Source of the DNA: CAVSIP01 sp963728075 | GTDB taxonomy: Bacteria; Actinomycetota; Actinomycetes; JAFAQI01; DASSKL01 | DNA: 64,000 nt | Assembly: GCA_963728075.1 (NCBI GenBank) | Contig: CAVSIP010000003.1 | Coordinates: forward strand, 372,001 to 436,000 | Reading direction: 5' to 3' | Shown here: positions 62,312 to 64,000 of the stretch, in pieces | Layout of the letters: each line of letters opens with the position of its first letter | Position numbering within the stretch: the stretch's first letter is position 1 | The notes under the pieces: generated by a model | What the model saw: the letters and a program-made list of their open reading frames with translations, nothing else | Databases searched by the model: none | What the model was told of the DNA's origin: nothing | Made by a program: the position numbers and the translations under genes

Positions 62312-63147
62312 GGAGTGGGGTCCCCCTTCTGCATCGGGTCGCGTTCGTCGGTGCCGAGGTAGGCGCGGATGACGTCGGGGTGCTGCTGGATCTGCTCGGG
62401 GCTGCCCTCGGCGACCAGGCGGCCGAAGTCGAGGACGGTGATCCGGTCGCAGATGCCCATGACCAGACCCATGTCGTGCTCGACGAGCAGGATCGAGATG
62501 CCCAGGGCGTTGCGGACCTGCAGGATCGTGGCGGCCATCCGCCGGGTCTCGTCGGCGTTCATGCCCGCCACCGGCTCGTCGAGGAGCAGGACCTGCGGCT
62601 CCATCGCCAGCGCGCGGGCGATCTCGACGCGCTTCTGGTCCCCGTAGGAGAGGTTGCCGGCGTACGCGTCGAGCTTGTCGCCGATCCCGAGGAAGCCGGC
62701 GATCTCCCGCACCCGCCCGGTGTGCCGCCGCCGCTCACGTACGGCGGCAGGCAGGGCCAGCCCGGTGCCGAGGAAGCCGGCTCGGGTGAGGTGGTGCCGG
62801 CCGAGCATGACGTTCTCCAGCACCGTCTGATGCTTGGACAGTGCGATGTTCTGGAACGCCCGCCCGACGCCGAGCGCGGCCACCCGGTGCGGCCGCAGGC
62901 CGGTGAGCTGGTTCTCGCCGAGGAACACCTGGCCCTCGGTGGCGCGGTAGACGCCGGAGATCACGTTGAAGCAGGTCGACTTGCCGGCACCGTTGGGGCC
63001 GATGAGGCCGTGGATGGTCCCGGGCTCGACGGTGAAGGACACGCCGGAGAGCGCCTCGACGCCGGCGAAGCGCATGGTGACGTCGCGGACGACCAGTGGG
63101 GGGAGCTCGACGTCGTGGCGAGGCAGGGCCTGGGCGGGCACGTTCAT
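62308..63147 (-). CDS. livG: Branched-chain-amino-acid-type ABC transporter ATPase (LivG-like, second system)
   Basis: About 279 residues from ATG 63147, overlapping the livF stop as ATGA (GTG 63156 also possible). Walker A GPNGAGKSTCFN, Q-loop GRAFQNIALSKHQ, signature LSYGDQKRVEIARAL, Walker B LLLDEPVAGMNADE, EHDMGLVMGICDRITVLDFG. A normal LSYG signature, unlike the first LivG. Confidence 0.92.
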   Translation of the reverse strand: MNVPAQALPRHDVELPPLVVRDVTMRFAGVEALSGVSFTVEPGTIHGLIGPNGAGKSTCFNVISGVYRATEGQVFLGENQLTGLRPHRVAALGVGRAFQNIALSKHQTVLENVMLGRHHLTRAGFLGTGLALPAAVRERRRHTGRVREIAGFLGIGDKLDAYAGNLSYGDQKRVEIARALAMEPQVLLLDEPVAGMNADETRRMAATILQVRNALGISILLVEHDMGLVMGICDRITVLDFGRLVAEGSPEQIQQHPDVIRAYLGTDERDPMQKGDPTP

Positions 63148-63941
63148 CCCGACCACCGGGACAGGGTCGCGCTGGTGCCGTTGGCGGCCAGCGCGCTGAT
63201 CTCAGCGCGCTCGGCCGACGCGCGTCCGAGGTAGAGCTGCTGCACCTCGTCGCTACGCGCCAGCTCCCGGGCGCTCCCGGACAGCGACACCCTGCCCACG
63301 TCGAGCACGTACGCGTCGTGCGCGACCTCGAGGGCCATGTTCGCGTTCTGCTCGACGAGCAGCACCGCCGTGCCCTGCCGGTTGATCTCCGCGATCACCT
63401 CGCCGATCTGGCGGATGATGAGCGGGGCCAGCCCGAGCGACGGCTCGTCGAGGAGCAGCAGCCGCGGGCTCGCCATGAGCGCCCGGCCGATGGCGAGCAT
63501 CTGCTGCTCGCCGCCCGACAGCAGACCCGCGCGCTGGCGCCGGCGCTCCACGAGGACCGGGAACAGCTCCTCCACGCGAGCCCGGGCCTGCGCCACGGCG
63601 GCTCGGTCGGCGCTGCCCATGGCTCCGGCACGCAGGTTCTCCTCGACCGTCAGCCGCGAGAAGATGCGCCGGCCCTCGGGCGCCTGGACGACCCCGGCGG
63701 CCACGATCGTGGCCGGGTCACGTCCCCGCAGCGACCGCTCGCCGAGCCGGATGTCGCCGCTGTCGATGCCGCCCTTGTGCACGCGCAGGGTTCCGGAGAT
63801 GGCCCGCAGCAGGGTGGACTTGCCGGCCCCGTTGCTGCCCAGCAGGGCGACGACGGCGCCGTCGCGCACCTCGAGGGAGATCCCCTTGAGCGCCTGCACC
63901 GTGCCGCCGTAGGAGACATGCAGGTCCTCGACCTGAAGCAT
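63144..63941 (-). CDS. livF: Branched-chain-amino-acid-type ABC transporter ATPase (LivF-like, second system)
   Basis: 265 residues. Walker A GSNGAGKSTLLRA, VVQAPEGRRIFSRLTVEENL, signature LSGGEQQMLAIGRALM, Walker B LLLLDEPSLGLAP. A C-terminal extension of about 25 residues goes beyond the usual end. First gene of the second liv operon as seen; only 59 bp of upstream sequence remain, so its promoter or an earlier gene may lie outside. Confidence 0.92.
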   Translation of the reverse strand: MLQVEDLHVSYGGTVQALKGISLEVRDGAVVALLGSNGAGKSTLLRAISGTLRVHKGGIDSGDIRLGERSLRGRDPATIVAAGVVQAPEGRRIFSRLTVEENLRAGAMGSADRAAVAQARARVEELFPVLVERRRQRAGLLSGGEQQMLAIGRALMASPRLLLLDEPSLGLAPLIIRQIGEVIAEINRQGTAVLLVEQNANMALEVAHDAYVLDVGRVSLSGSARELARSDEVQQLYLGRASAERAEISALAANGTSATLSRWSG

Positions 63942-64000
63942 GCCACCGCCCTTCCGCCGTTGGCTCGTCCTGCGATCCGCGCATTCAACCCTGTGATGTA

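Overview
The window is high-GC DNA from an actinobacterium (Actinomycetota). Evidence for this: the rpoB-rpoC / rpsL-rpsG-fusA-tuf / S10-spc-alpha gene order, an Mce lipid-import operon, a TTG start for rpoB, frequent GTG starts, TTGAC(n)-N17/18-TAnnnT promoters and DnaK-free, G/C-ending codon use throughout. The order cannot be fixed from sequence alone; a Frankiales/Sporichthyales/Geodermatophilales-type soil actinomycete would fit. No rRNA, tRNA or CRISPR array was seen.

Layout. (1) 1-6480: the 3' part of an mce operon (end of mceB, then mceC, mceD, mceE lipoprotein, mceF and two Mce-associated membrane proteins). (2) 6521-7949: an insertion sequence with a DDE transposase and doubled terminal inverted repeats, sitting between mce and the rpoB promoter. 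(3) 8035-15645: rpoB-rpoC, closed by a 19-bp perfect hairpin shared with a convergent mug-type DNA glycosylase. (4) 16282-37272: str, S10, spc and alpha ribosomal operons with secY, adk, map, rpoA; infA is missing from its usual place between map and rpmJ. (5) 37280-41073: truA, an ABC-F protein, rplM-rpsI. (6) 41111-49424: a cell-wall/housekeeping run (glmM, glmS, acpS, nnr, alr, alpha/beta hydrolase, family-4 uracil-DNA glycosylase, tsaE). (7) 49480-63941: two complete branched-chain-amino-acid-type (Liv/HAAT) ABC importers of different gene order, on opposite strands, enclosing an MFS exporter, a RidA-alpha/beta-hydrolase fusion, a small Smr protein and an AurF-like diiron oxygenase.

The main caution is sequence quality. 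rpoB, rpoC, rplP, rplX, rplE, rpsH, rplF, rplR, rpmD, rplO, secY and adk contain about 40 single-base indels by my reading (about 28 insertions, 12 deletions, all between 9970 and 32251). Undoing them gives full-length proteins with the right codon totals. Nearly all fall at the third codon position or codon junction, and many insertions look like two synonymous alleles written side by side. This points to a consensus built from mixed strains, not to broken genes. Outside that stretch reading frames are long and clean.

How the genes work together: regions 3-5 are the transcription/translation core; region 6 supplies UDP-GlcNAc precursors, D-alanine, holo-ACP and metabolite/DNA repair; regions 1 and 7 are uptake systems (lipid/sterol-like substrates through Mce; amino-acid, amide or small organic substrates through the Liv systems), with a probable small-molecule catabolic or N-oxidation cargo between the two Liv clusters.
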